Source: Cryptomeria japonica
Taxonomy: Eukaryota; Streptophyta; Pinopsida; Cupressales; Cupressaceae
NCBI RefSeq assembly: GCF_030272615.1
Contig: NC_081415.1
Span: 510,093,873 to 510,155,872, forward strand
Length of the DNA: 62,000 bases
Direction: 5' to 3'
The notes under the pieces were generated by a model. That model was not told the origin of the DNA and searched no databases. It worked only from the letters and a program-made list of their open reading frames with translations. This document shows, one piece after another, positions 37,371-48,592 of this stretch. Numbering within the stretch: position 1 is the stretch's first letter; the number at the start of each line of letters is the position of its first letter. The position numbers and the translations under genes are program-made.

Positions 37371-38911
37371 TGATGGGGAGGTTACTCAAAGAGAGATAAT
37401 TCATTGCTTAAGGGCAGTCAGATGTTATCCTTGTGGGCTTCATACTTTTTTCATATTGTCTTCTAACCAATTTAGAAACCTAATCTCTCTAGGAGTGATC
37501 CCAATCCAAATGTGCTCTATGGTTGCTCAAGCATGGTTGAGATTCACAAGCGTAAATCCAACCTTACACTCTAAAACTCCTAACAAGTGCTTGCAAAGGT
37601 TGAATAAGGTATTTAGGATTTTTTTAAAGATCAATCAACTGGTTTTGAGTGAGGTTTTCATCTTTTTCCCCATCACTCGTTCCTTTTCCTATTTTCTAGG
37701 CCTAGTAGCCCTAGAGCCCCAATTAGCCCTACCTAACCGGTTTTTGTGGATTTTCTCCCAATTTCTCCAAAGACCCACACAAACTCTTTATTGATCAGGA
37801 TACCCTTTAGGAATTACCTTTCAACTTCTAGATTTAGGAATCTCAGTCTGACCATACAGGTACGAAACCCGAGAAATGCTTGTTTTAGGTGGTTTTGGGC
37901 TTGTTTTGGTCTGTTTCCAAAGGTTAAGTGTCTTCCTTGATCTTCCACACCTCCAAATCTACACATATGTTCTTCCACACATCATTTGTTCATCCCAAAC
38001 ACTTTGCAACTCCAACCTTTCTTATTCCTGCAAATACTTGCATAATCTCATTCATTTCCTAATTGGGCTATGACTGAGCTCGCCTAGGAAATGATGCTCA
38101 TTGTCTTTTCAGTGACCTCCAAAAGAAAATAAAATCTATTTAAACTATACAAAGGTTCCATGGCTCAAGTCCCAAGGGTTATTGAGGAGAACTCAAAGGC
38201 CTTCAAGCTGGAACCATGTTTGGGCCTCTCAAACCCTTACTCAGGCCGAGAGCTTACAAAATTGGAAACTCAATTCAAACCTACAAGAAAACTAATCAAA
38301 TTGTTTCCTGAGAACTAAAATAACATGTACAAATCAACAAATAAAGTATAGTAATGAAATCAATCCATTTAGTGCAGATTGTTGCTCTAATTCTTGAAAA
38401 GTTGCAATGTAAAACTTCAAAAAATGGTCACAAAATATATTCCAATCAACTCCAGGCATTCAAAAACCTTGTTACATCCATTCTCAGAGATTTTATATTC
38501 CATTTTTGTCTTAACTAACTCTCCATCAGTTCCCTAACCAACCTTTTGCTCAAAAAATGTAAAAAGTTGCTCAACGTTGCAAAAAGTTGTCAAGCAACTT
38601 TGACAACTTTTTCCCAAAAAGTGCATTTTTGCTATTCAAGGCATTTTCCATTACATTGACATGTACCAATTCCAAACAAGGCTATTCAAGGCATTTTCCA
38701 TCAAAATGCAGGACTTTGTCATTTTAGGCTTACAAGGGCTTATAAGCCAAAATTGAGAAAATGCACTGTCCTAAGGACTTTCAACCTACCAAAGCATTAA
38801 AAAAGCATATTAAGACCTAAGAGAATACTCTTATTCACCACTCCAAACCAACCTATGAACAGACACACCAAAATGAAGAAATTGGACTCAAAACTAGGTG
38901 CTCCTGCACCA
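37371..38911 (-). repeat. 5' LTR of the chromovirus
   Basis: 1541 bp, TG...CA ends. It matches the split left LTR and is complete and uninterrupted. Confidence 0.93.
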
Positions 38912-38916
38912 GTTGT
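38912..38916. repeat. Target-site duplication of the chromovirus, right copy (GTTGT)
   Basis: Same five bases as 23351-23355. The Copia-2 RNase H reading resumes from here. Confidence 0.88.
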
Positions 38917-40200
38917 CATAGTGAATCACCATAGGTTCAGTCACCTTTTCTTGGATACCTTCCAATAATTGCTTGATCCATATAATTTGTGTATATTTTA
39001 TTGCAGTAGCCACATACTCAGCCTCAGTTGTGGATTGAGAGATGCAATTATGTTTCTTGCTTGTCCATGACACAATCCTATCTCCAATAAAGGATGCACC
39101 TCCACTAGTTCTCTTCTTGTCATCAATGTTCCCTGCCCAATCTACATCAGTGAAGACACTTAAGCTGAAATATCCCTTATATGGATACCAGATACCATAC
39201 TCATCAATCCCCTTAAGGTATCTAAATATTCTCTTGACTACCACCATATGAGTCTCTTTCGGATTTGCAGCAAATCTGGCAACCAAGCCAACAACATGTG
39301 CTATATCCGGTCTACTATGTTCTGCATACTGCAATTTACCGATCATGGATCAGTAAAGTGTCTCATTCACTTCATGAGCCTCATCATTTTTGGAGAGATT
39401 TCAACCTGTAACCATTGGAGTTCCAACAGGTTTGCAATCTTCCATTCCAAAAGTCTTCAATATTTCCCTTATGTACTTGGTTTGGCTAATGAATATACCA
39501 TTCTTTAGCTGAGATACATGCAGGCCAATGAATAATTTTATTTCACCGATCATGGACATCTAAAACTCTTGCTTCATTGTATCTGCAAAACCTCTATTCA
39601 TCTCATCATCTCCTCCAAAGATGATGTCATCTACAAAGATTTCAGCAACTAGATGTTTTATTTCTTCTTTGGTCTTCAGATATAGGTTACTATTGTCACT
39701 GGTTCTCATGAACCCCATGGTTAATAGATATGAGTGCAACCTCTCATACCAAGCTATTCGTGCTTGTTTTAGCCCATATAGAGCCTTCTTCAGCCTGCAT
39801 AACATCTCTCTTCCATCTTCTGATACAAACCCTTCTGGTTGCTCTATGTACACTTCTTCCTCTAAAACACCATTTAAGAATGTCAATTTGACATCCATTT
39901 GGTAAACTTTTAACTTCTTGTAAGTAGCAGAGGCAAGCAAGATTTTGACCCCTTCCAGTCTGGCCACTGGTACAAAGGTTTCTCCATAATCCAAACCTTC
40001 TTCCTAAGAATAACCTTTACAAACTCATCTTGCTTTTTTTCTTACTACTTGATCAGTTTCATCCATTTTGTTTCTAAACACCCATTTGGTGCCTGTCACA
40101 TTTTTGTTTTCTGGTTTGGACACTATAGTCCAAGTTTCATTTTTCTCAATCTACTCCAGTTCCTCCTCCATGGCTTTGATCTAGTCTTCATCTTTTAGAG
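38917..40200 (-). pseudogene. Copia-2 reverse transcriptase and RNase H (N-terminal part)
   Basis: Reverse transcriptase words on the minus strand include [62 protein letters not shown] and [13 protein letters not shown]. RNase H begins at SMIGKLQYAEHSRPDIAHVV and reads FTDVDWAGNIDD, STTEAEYVA and finally MVIHYDN, where the chromovirus is inserted. Stops by my reading are TAG near 40187, 40154, 40005 and 39560, and TGA near 39402 and 39351. It parallels the Copia-1 polyprotein codon for codon over long stretches. Confidence 0.92.
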
Positions 40201-41300
40201 CCTCCTTTGCTATTTTGGGCTCAATTTTAGAGAATAGACAGGCATCCTCTCTTGCTCTTCTTCTAGTCAATACTCCTACATCTTTGTCACCAATGATATT
40301 TTGAGAGGAGTGATTGTTTATGACATACCTTGCTAGTACTGATTCATTTATTGGAGCTTCTTCTACCAGTTGTGCAGGTTCTACTTCACAAGCTTCCTCA
40401 TTTTCCACTACAACAAGATTATCTTCAGCAGGTTCGACCGGTACAATGTACTCAAATCCTTGATAATCCTCTGGTTCACTCTTGCTATCCTATTCATTTT
40501 TCTCAAAGAACTCATCTACTATAACATTGGCACTTTCCACAATCTTACCGGTCCTTTTGTTCAAACACCAATATGCTTTACTCTTTGTGGAGTAACCTAA
40601 GAAGGTTCCTTCATTGTCATTGGGAACAAACTTTCTAGAGTACTCATCCCTCTTGATATAACACCTGCTTCCAAATACTTTGAAATAGCTCACATTGGGT
40701 TAGTATCCACACCATAATTCATAGGGAGTTTTATTTTCCCCTTTCTTCACCTATATCCAGTTCAAGGTATACACAACAGTGCTTACTGATTCTCTCCAGA
40801 AGATATGTGGAATATCCTTCTGTATCATTAGAGTCCTCGTACAATCAATCAGAGTTCTATTCCTTCTTTCAGCAACCCCATTCTGCTGAGGTGTTCTGGG
40901 TGCAAACATCTATCTCATAATCCCCTGTTCTTCACACTAATTTATGAACTCTTGAGAGGTGAACTCTCCTCCTCTATCTGATCTCAGACATTTCAGATTC
41001 TTATCAGGTCCTCTCTCTACTCGAGCCTTGAAGACTTAAAATATGTGAAAGGCTTCATATTTTTCTTTCAAGAATGCAACCCACATCATTCTTGAGAAGT
41101 CATCTACAAACAACATGAAATACCGGTCTCCATAGAAACTCTTGGTCCTCGTAGGACCACACAAGTCTATATGAACTAAGTCTAGCACATTCTCAGATGA
41201 ATAAGATTTGTTGTTGAAACTAGACCTAGTTAACTTTCCTAGTTGGCATTCTTTACACGTAGCATTTACAGGTTTCATAATATTAGGCATACCTCTAACA
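40181..41300 (-). pseudogene. Copia-2 integrase and linker
   Basis: HLDLCGP-type core (LVHIDLCGPTRTKSFYG), LFVDDFSRMMWVAFLKEK, then the second Asp in RSDRGGEF and the Glu in PQQNGVAERRNRT, followed by NVSYFKVFGSRCYIKRDE and FLGYSTKSKAYWC. Stops: TAA at 41036, TAG codons near 40942 and 40915, TAA near 40702, TAG near 40490. The C-terminal acidic linker reaches the reverse transcriptase at 40181. Confidence 0.88.
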
Positions 41301-42840
41301 GACTTCATTTTACTGACTTTTGCTATGCTATCAAAGTTAACATGACATAGTCTTTTTTGCCATAACCAACTATCTTCTACCTTTTCCATTAGACAACTAC
41401 CTATGGTGGTGTCTAGGTGAAACATATTACCTCTAGATTGTTTACCAGTAGCAATCAGACTTCCTGATTTGTCATTTATTTTGCATATTCCTTCAATGAA
41501 TTCTAACTGGTAACCCTTACTGTCAAGTTGTGAAACACTTAATAGAGTATATTTTAGCCCTTCTACCCAATAAACATCTTCACAATTTATTTTATCATTT
41601 AGGTCTATAGATCCCTTGGCTTTTATTGCACACGGAGCATCATTGTTGAATCTTACCATTCCTCCATTGTAGTCCTCCATGCTGAGGAATTTGTTTCTAT
41701 CACCGGTCATGTGGTGAGTGCAACCACTGTCAATTACTAAGTCTCCACACTGGTTTGAACTAGAGATTATTTCCATATCACTTTCCTCTGTGTTATCTTC
41801 CTTTACCACTACAAATGTAATTCCGTCTCCATTAGATCTTTCAAATTCTTCATCGGTAACTCCTTCTTCTGCAAGGTAGCACTCCTTCTTGCTCTTGTCC
41901 TTGTATCTTCTAAAATTATCCTTCCTATCATTGTTAGGACATCTGGATGCAATATGACCTATTCTATTACAAGAGAAGCACTTCAAGGCAAGTTTACCTT
42001 TATACTTTCCTTTTCCTCTTGGCAGTCTTCTTTCCAAAGAGCTTCAATCTCATCTTGTTCTTGTTCTTCAGATAACAAGTTGTCACATTCATGAGAATGA
42101 TTGGTTCTTGTAGTAGAATTGTTTCCAGTTTCTTTTCTTCTCCTTGTTGGAGAAGATATCATGGAAACTTTGAAGGCAACATCAATCTTTGGTACACTAT
42201 TATCATAGTTGCTCAGTTCAAAGGTAGTCAACTTACTAATCAGTGAGTCAAGTGAAACACTAACCATTCCCAGAGGTCTGAGTTCTTGAATTGCAGAAAC
42301 CCTTATGGCATATTGTGATAGCAAAGTTCTCAATATTTTGCTAACCACATCATCTTCTTCAAGCTTTCCTCTAGCACTTCTGATGGAATTTACCACATCC
42401 TTTATTCTTTTACTATATTGTTCAATATTTTCTCCTTCTTGCATCCTCATCTCATCAAATTTTCCTCTCAAGTTGTCCACTTTAGCCTTTTGAACGTGAG
42501 GATCTCATCCATAAATAGTCTTCAGCTTATTCCACATCTAATTGGTTGTTTTCAAATCTTGAACCTCAGCATACTCATTATCAAATAGAGTTCTAGCAAT
42601 CAGATCCATAGTAGCAATGTTATCTTACCTTTCTTTGATCTGATTTGCAGTGAGAACCCTTGTAGGTTCATTACACTTTATTATTACATGATTCCAGTAT
42701 TGATCTCCCAGGGTTCTTAGGTAGAGCTTCATTCTACCACACCATAAGGTGTAATTATCCTTGGAGAACTTAGGACCCTCCTTTCGCATTATCTTGGATC
42801 TTTCCTTAAGTTGTTAAGCTCTTCTGAATCTAAGGACCAA
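41300..42840 (-). pseudogene. Copia-2 gag and protease
   Basis: Gag words include MWNKLKTIYG, KVDNLRGKFDEMRMQEGEN and IRVSAIQELRPLGMVSVSLD, which match Copia-1 (RVSAINELRFVPNMPVSLD). The zinc knuckle at about 41940-41980 is intact (CFSCNRIGHIASRC). The protease motif is VIDSGCTHHMTGD. A one-base shift lies between 41983 and 42037. Stops near 42634 (TAA), 42540 (TAG) and 42508 (TGA) break the gag start. Confidence 0.9.
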
Positions 42841-42841
42841 A

Positions 42842-42853
42842 GCTCTGATACCA
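42842..42853 (-). other. Copia-2 primer-binding site, tRNA-Met type
   Basis: TGGTATCAGAGC on the minus strand, two bases inside the LTR boundary at 42856. Same spacing as Copia-1. Confidence 0.9.
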
Positions 42854-42855
42854 AT

Positions 42856-42972
42856 TGTTAGTCCCAACAGATGCTGAGAGGGGAGGGGTGAATCAACACT
42901 TTACTAGTTTTACAAAATTAAAACCTTTTAAATCAAGATTGCGCTAACTTAATATTCATCGATATAAACAAT
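42856..42972 (-). repeat. 5' LTR of Copia-2, 117-bp fragment
   Basis: It matches the start of 21277-22783 up to ATATAAACAAT and stops where the Tat LTR begins. The remaining 1.4 kb would be expected beyond the Tat element, to the right of this window. Confidence 0.85.
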
Positions 42973-44398
42973 TGTGTGTGGGAAAAGTGGTGCAAAGAAA
43001 CGAAAATTTCGGTTTCAAAAAGGTCCACGCACCAATGGGACTCTTGGTGCAAGTTATGAAGCTATATTGAATAGATCAACTCCCCAAGGGACGTTCCATT
43101 ATTCTTTATCTCATAGGATCCCTCAAGTCAATGCCTTTTCTTTCAGATCACTGAGCAAAGTGACTTCAGGAATGACAACTCCAAGAATGAGGGATGCTTG
43201 ATTAACTTAATATGAATGCATTCCTAGTTATGCATGATATTAAATCCAATATGATTTAAACTAGCATGGATATGATGATAAGATAAAAGATTATTAAAAC
43301 CTATCCTAACATGATATACTAGTCTAATATGAGAGTGTTGTGATAATGGAAATGTTTCTTAAAATGCTTATTAAGATGATTTCTATTCAAAGAGAGGCTA
43401 AATGCTTGATTTAAAAATGATTATGGATTAGATGCATGAAACTAGGATACTTAGTAAAATGGCTATAAGTTTGATACTAAAGATTTGGATATTAAAATCA
43501 GAGAATGAGAGCTCTATTTATAGGAAAAATAGGGCAATGGATGGTCAAGTTTGGATAATCTTAACAAGGGCCAAGATTGAAAGTTATCAATCCATGTTTA
43601 CAATTCTCACCAATGAAATTGTGACAATTGTCAACAAAATACTGCTTGAGAGGAGATGAAAGAAGCATTAAATGCTTGAGAAGACATGATGGTTACCTTA
43701 GGAGGTAAGGGTTATCCATTGGATAAAGCCTTTACCCAAGGATAAACTCTTGTGCAAGGGTTAAAGAGATAACCAAGGTTAAAGCCATCAATGCTTGATG
43801 AGACCCTTGGGTTAGATGAAGGTTGAGTTAGAGATAAAGTCTCTAATCATGCAAGAAGGTTGAGTTAACCATTAATGGTTAGGAAGACTTTAAAGGTTAA
43901 CTTGTTGAAGACATAAAGCCTTTAATGGTTTTCAAAGACTTTGAGGGTTTGAGAAGTGACTTCCCTTTGCTTAGGGATTTGATAATATTTAGGAGATGGA
44001 TTAGGCTAATTTAGAAGTGATTAGAAGAATCTAGAAGAGGGTTTAGAGAGGCAAGTGGGAGATGTAGGATTTTACCAATGGATGGAGGGGAATTTTAATT
44101 AAAATAAATTACTTTATTTCAACAAAAATAGATGCAACTTTCATAAATGCAAGTGGGGGATTAAAATAAATAACAGATTTATTTATTTGCAAGAATCAAT
44201 TTAATTAAATATAAATTTAATTAAAAGGGGAGAAAGGGGAATTAATTAAATAAAGTGATTTATTTAATTAAAGGTTATGAAAGACTTAGGTGAACTTAAT
44301 TAAATAAATTGAGTAATTTATTTAATTGAATAGATGAATGAGGTTAAAATGAATATTAATTATTCACTTAGGAAAGTAGTCATTTTTATATGTCTACA
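42973..44398 (-). repeat. 3' LTR of the Tat element
   Basis: 1426 bp, + strand TGTGTGTGGG to ATGTCTACA. On the coding strand it starts TGTAGACATATAAAAATGAC. It is followed inward by the polypurine tract. Confidence 0.92.
43515..43523 (-). promoter_or_regulatory. TATA box in the Tat LTR
   Basis: CTATAAATA on the minus strand, conserved at 60509-60517 in the other LTR. It is the likely core promoter of the element. Confidence 0.65.
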
Positions 44399-44412
44399 TT
44401 TTGCCCCTCTTT
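44399..44412 (-). other. Polypurine tract of the Tat element
   Basis: AAAGAGGGGCAAAA on the minus strand, adjacent to the 3' LTR. Confidence 0.8.
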
Positions 44413-44985
44413 GAAGTGACGTGTGTGCACATGTTGATTCAAAGAAAATTTTGCCAGGGATGATGTTTGTGTCGAAATGTCAGTATGATGCCCCAGAATT
44501 GATGAATGATATTAATAATGCCCCCTCGGGAGATGAATCAAGGAGTTTGAAAATTTTGTTGATTTGATAAGTGTGTTTGAATTAATTGCATTTTGAAATT
44601 TTGACTGTGTTGAATGCATATTGATTCATCTCCCAAAAAATGATGTTTGATAAGGTTAAAAGCGAGAAAATGAGCAAAATACATGCCCCACCTACTAACC
44701 CTTTTTGACTTTTACCCTAAAAAAAGGTAAAAAGTGATTCTATTATTGTCATTTGTACATTTGTCTCATTGCGATTGTGACACCTTAGCTCTGACGAAGA
44801 TGTCAGTTCCTTATGACTTTCACCAATTCGAGCGTGTTCGTCGATACCTGAGGCCCACCGCATATGGTCCACCTGTAAGTCATCCAAACTTTGCCACATT
44901 TTTAATTTATTTTGTCGATTTTGGTCACATTTTATTTTATTTTTTACTTTCAATTTCGTCGTTTTAGCACGTACGGAGTCTAGAA
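44413..44985. other. Tat 3' region, no gene seen
   Basis: AT-rich sequence between the polypurine tract and the TAGCGCAT cluster. The frames at 44717-45004 show no motif. Confidence 0.5.
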
Positions 44986-45300
44986 TAGCGCATACGAGAA
45001 GCATTATAGTGTATAGGGTAACCTAGATAGGTTAGTGTCTTAGGTGCATTCTGCAGCGCGTCACAGGTTTAAGACAACTTGTTTAGTCTTTTAGCGCATT
45101 GGGTTGACAGGCTAGCGCAGAGAAGGTGTAGGATAGCGCATTGGGTGAACTAGTGCATAGGGTAAGTAGGTTAGCGTGATGGTGACCCCAGTTAGTGCAT
45201 AGGTTAGTTTAGCACATAGAATACAGATTATAGCACTTAGGTGAGGAAAGATAGCGCATAGTTAGTAGCTTAGCACATGGGAGGGATATTGTGGCACATG
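44986..45300. repeat. Cluster of TAGCGCAT motifs
   Basis: TAGCGCAT or a one- or two-base variant occurs about ten to twelve times (for example 44986, 45092, 45134, 45252), spaced irregularly by 15-50 bp. Variants such as TAGTGCAT and TAGCACAT are the products expected from CpG decay. The same word in the opposite orientation is clustered at 57895-58260 and 59814-59890. Confidence 0.75.
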
Positions 45301-45559
45301 GTTAAGAAAAATGGGTAGAAAAGACTTGGAAGAATGCGTCATAGGGGGAATAGATAAGGTAGATGACTTAGGAGTGGGTAGGTGCCTATTGAGTGTTTTG
45401 GGATAGGTTTTGAGCCAATGTTTTGCCTGTTGTGATGATGTCTGAGTCTTGATATGATGATTGAGAGTCTGCTGAAATTGCTTTTGTTTATGAAGTGTCA
45501 AGCTGATTGATTGTTTGAATGAGGATCTTGATTTTTTGTTGATGTGGATCTTTGATTTT

Positions 45560-46040
45560 TTCCTTGCAATTGAATTTGATGTTCGATATGAGTTCCGATT
45601 CTTGATTTCCGATATGATTCCTGATATGATGCTTGCGATATGGATTTTGAGTTGCTTGCGTTATGGGACTTTGATGTGTTTTCTTGATATGATGCTTGCG
45701 ATATGGATTTTTTACTTTCGATATGGTGCTTGCATTATGGGTCTTTGATTTTCGATACGGGTCTTTGATTTGGTTTCTCAATATGATGCTTGCGATATGG
45801 ATTTTTTATTTTCGATATGGTGCTTGTGTTATGGGTCTTTGATTTTTGATACGGGTCTTTGATTTGGTTTCTCAATATGAGTCTTGGATTTTTGATATGG
45901 GTTTTGATTTGATTTTGATATGGTGCTTGATTTGGTTTCAATATGGGACTTGATTTGGTTTCGATATGGTGCTTGATTTGATTTCGATATGGGACTTGAT
46001 TTAATTTTGATATGGTGCTTGATTTGATGCTTTGTTGTTT
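45560..46040. repeat. Degenerate tandem repeat built on GATATGG...CTTG
   Basis: Units such as CGATATGGTGCTTGATTTGA and CGATATGGGACTTGATTTGG alternate, with longer units containing TTGCGATATGGATTTT in the left half. Minus-strand frames across it (45488-46043) are Lys/His/Asn-rich strings generated by the repeat and are not counted as genes. Confidence 0.8.
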
Positions 46041-46142
46041 CAAGTTGATTTTATTTTGATTGGATATATCAGATAGATGTGGGAACTAATGATGGACATT
46101 TGTTGTTTTGTGGGCACAACTTGGTGTACTTCAATCACGAGA

Positions 46143-48101
46143 GCAATTTATGCGACCGTGGTCATTGATTCTGTGATTGTCACAGGCGGATAGAGATGTG
46201 GTTTGACTTCTTTATTAGACACGCCTTGGTATATCATTAACCGGGGTTTGTTGACAACTTTGGCAAAGAGGTGGCACGATGATACGAACACCTTCCATTT
46301 GGCTACTGGTGAGATAACAATCACACCTGAGGACTGTTATCGCATTCTGTGGATTATGATTGTGGGGGCCTTGATGACATATGAGTAGACTGAGGAGGGT
46401 GGGACAAAGGCTCTCCGTCGCATCTTCCAGGATGATCAAATTTGCGGATATGAGATCCCATGGCAGGAGTTTGTGGATCTAGATTATGCTCCTCTACCCT
46501 CTGTTAGAGTAGGTTTCATTGGTGGATTCTTATGTCCCAACCGCAGGTCAAAGGGACTAGCTATGGGATGGGGATTGGTGTTGGAGGACATGGATATACA
46601 GGGATGCATTTTTGCATGGGGGTCCTGCATGTTAGCCCACCTTTACAGAGAGCTTCACCAGGTGGTATATCTAGGATACAACAGTTTGTCAGTGGGGGTG
46701 ACATTATTACAAGTGTGGGCTTGGGAGCATATTCTTGTGGCAAGACCACTTGCAAATAGGGATAGACTAGTTGGGCGGGCATATGCATATGGATATACAG
46801 GTATAGTTGTCCAGCGCAAGCTAGGCAAACTAGAGAACTTGTGGAGAGCATTAGATAATATTGATACAATCATCTAGAGACTGTATATGGATTGTGAGGT
46901 GTGGGCAGAGGACGGGCTAGAGATGCCCTATGTGTATATGTCTAGATATTTGATCAGGCAGACGCCCTTTATTATTGAGCGATTTTTGTATAGCCGTGTG
47001 CAGCGGCAGTATGGGAGACAATAGGGGATGTCACAGGGAGCTTGCTCATATGCTCACCAGAGACAGGATGTGCCCGAGTGGGGGCCCACAGTAGATAGTG
47101 TAGCGCCAGTAGAGGAGTACATGACATTGGCAGGCCAGATCTAGGATTACGAAGCTGGGATTGTGGATGCGGGGATGACAAAGGAGTTCTCGACCTACTT
47201 CGTGGCACATGCAGTGACACGAATATCGGATCCAACAGAGATGTTATTTGCTTTTGATGATGAGGAGGATGAGCAGCCAGAGAGGTGAGGGGGAGTTAGA
47301 CAGAGAGATGAGGAGGGAGAGGAGGTTGGAGAGGGAGGTGGGGATGATGGAGGAGGTGATGGAGGAGGAAGAGGAGGAAGTGGAGGTGACAGAGGAGGTT
47401 TGGGGAGAGATAGAGGATGTGGGGGTGATGGAGGGAGAGATAGAGGACAAGATAGAGGAGGAGGAGGGGATGGAGGGAGAGGAGGAGGAATTCTCCTTGG
47501 TGTTGGTGGTGCTGGTAGGGTAGGTGTAGTGTTAGTGACTGTGGGGGGTATAGAGGATGATAGGTGACTCGCTCAGAGGAGGAGATTAGATGTTCTACCT
47601 CCACTGACGCCTCAGATAGGGACAGGTATGGGTGGGACCATGACATAGGCACCTGTTCAGATTAGGGTACCTACCCATCGACAGGACTCACATATTAGAT
47701 CCCTACAGGTCATAGTGTAGTAGCTACAGGTATAGATGCTAGCACAGCGCCAGATTAGATAGATTACGGCAGAGCAAGATACAGAGAGAGAGCGTCAAGG
47801 TCGGGCAGAGGAGATTGCAAAGAGATTGAAGAGAGTGATAGGTGGTGTCTTGATGTGGGACACACTGAGAGAGATACGATACACGTCCATGGTGGCTGAG
47901 TACTACAGGAAGTTATATGAGGATCTAGTCCCTAGAGAGCAGAGAGCTCCTAGTTTTGCAGTCAGTCGATCTGCTCGAAGTCAGGTGGGGATAAAGAGTA
48001 GAGGCGTTATGGGGCCTTGTCGACGTGATCCACCTGGGGGAGATCCAGGAGCTGGGACATTTGTTGCGAGACTGTCAGCCTCAAGAGATAGTCATACCTG
48101 A
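46143..48101 (+). pseudogene. Antisense plant-mobile-domain-like ORF in the Tat element
   Basis: A single + strand frame, opposite to the element's own genes, runs without any frameshift from at least 46143 to TGA at 48099. The first part resembles the plant mobile domain (PMD, also in the MAIN/MAIL1 proteins): LLTTLAKRWHDDTNTFHLAT, GEITITPEDCYRILWI, then a Trp/Leu-rich helical stretch to about 47280. A Gly/Glu/Asp-rich low-complexity segment (47280-47560) follows, then a charged C-terminal helix (ERERQGRAEEIAKRL). I count ten TAG and two TGA interruptions and no TAA before the terminal TGA. The start codon is not defined. In living proteins this domain acts in silencing and development; a role for the transposon copy is inference. 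Confidence 0.78.
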
Positions 48102-48183
48102 GAGACTTGTCTTTGTTGTATTTCGATCATTTTGTTGTAATTTGACGGACATGATACCTCTTGTACCTTTTGACCATTTTGAG

Positions 48184-48299
<116 letters not shown>

Positions 48300-48498
48300 A
48301 ATTGATTTCTCTGATTCTCATGTGATGTGTTATGGATGATGATTTATGATAGGCATTGATATGATGCTTCTATGATGATGATGTAATGCGTTTGATATTG
48401 ATTATGATGTATGAGCTATAATGATGAAAATATGATGATGTGTTGTTTATCTTGATTTTAATGATGTATGATGTGAGATGTATGCAAGATAAAAATGT

Positions 48499-48592
48499 GA
48501 TATGCAGCTAAATGCAAGTTTTAAAATGATATGTAACTAAATACAAGTGTTAAAATGATATGCAACTAAATGCAAGTTTAAAATGATATGTA
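48499..48592. repeat. Short tandem repeat, about 30-35 bp, three copies
   Basis: GATATGCAACTAAATGCAAG-type units with TTTAAAAT spacers, repeated three times with substitutions. Confidence 0.75.

Larger units (their letters stand above)
23356..38911 (-). mobile_element. Ty3/Gypsy chromovirus on the minus strand, itself split by a LINE
   Basis: LTRs of about 1.54 kb lie at 37371-38911 and 23356-23410 plus 31153-32685. There is a tRNA-Met-type primer site at 37356-37367 and a polypurine tract at 32686-32698. Gene order on the minus strand is gag, protease, reverse transcriptase, RNase H, integrase, chromodomain, which is the plant chromovirus plan. Without the LINE it is about 7.8 kb. Its left LTR starts TTATGGGG where the right one has TGATGGGG, so one terminal base has mutated. 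Numerous stops and frameshifts make it inactive. Confidence 0.92.
21277..42972 (-). mobile_element. Ty1/Copia retrotransposon on the minus strand (Copia-2), split twice
   Basis: Its 3' LTR is 21277-22783, and its internal region is 22784-23355 plus 38917-42855. Its 5' LTR begins at 42856 and is cut at 42972 by the Tat element. The two LTR starts match for about 115 bp (TGTTAGTCCCAA..., AGAGGGGAGG..., TAATATTCAT...). It shares the tRNA-Met primer site and Sirevirus-like multiple polypurine tracts with Copia-1, and its proteins are clearly related. The chromovirus interrupts its RNase H region. With its two LTRs, its own length would be about 7.5 kb. Confidence 0.9.

Noticed and set aside
45488-46043. 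Lys/His/Asn-rich minus-strand frames as a basic protein
   Set aside because: They come from the GATATGG tandem repeat; residue order follows the repeat period.
47244-47652. Frames on both strands in the G-rich segment (Glu-, Ser- or Leu-rich)
   Set aside because: They are shadows of the low-complexity Gly/Glu segment of the antisense PMD-like ORF and have no motif of their own.
46143-48101. TAG read as a sense codon (recoding or readthrough), given the many in-frame TAGs
   Set aside because: Plant nuclear genes use the standard code. TAG also appears at places where homologues have Gln or Trp, and other stop types and frameshifts occur in the same elements. Mutational decay explains the pattern better.
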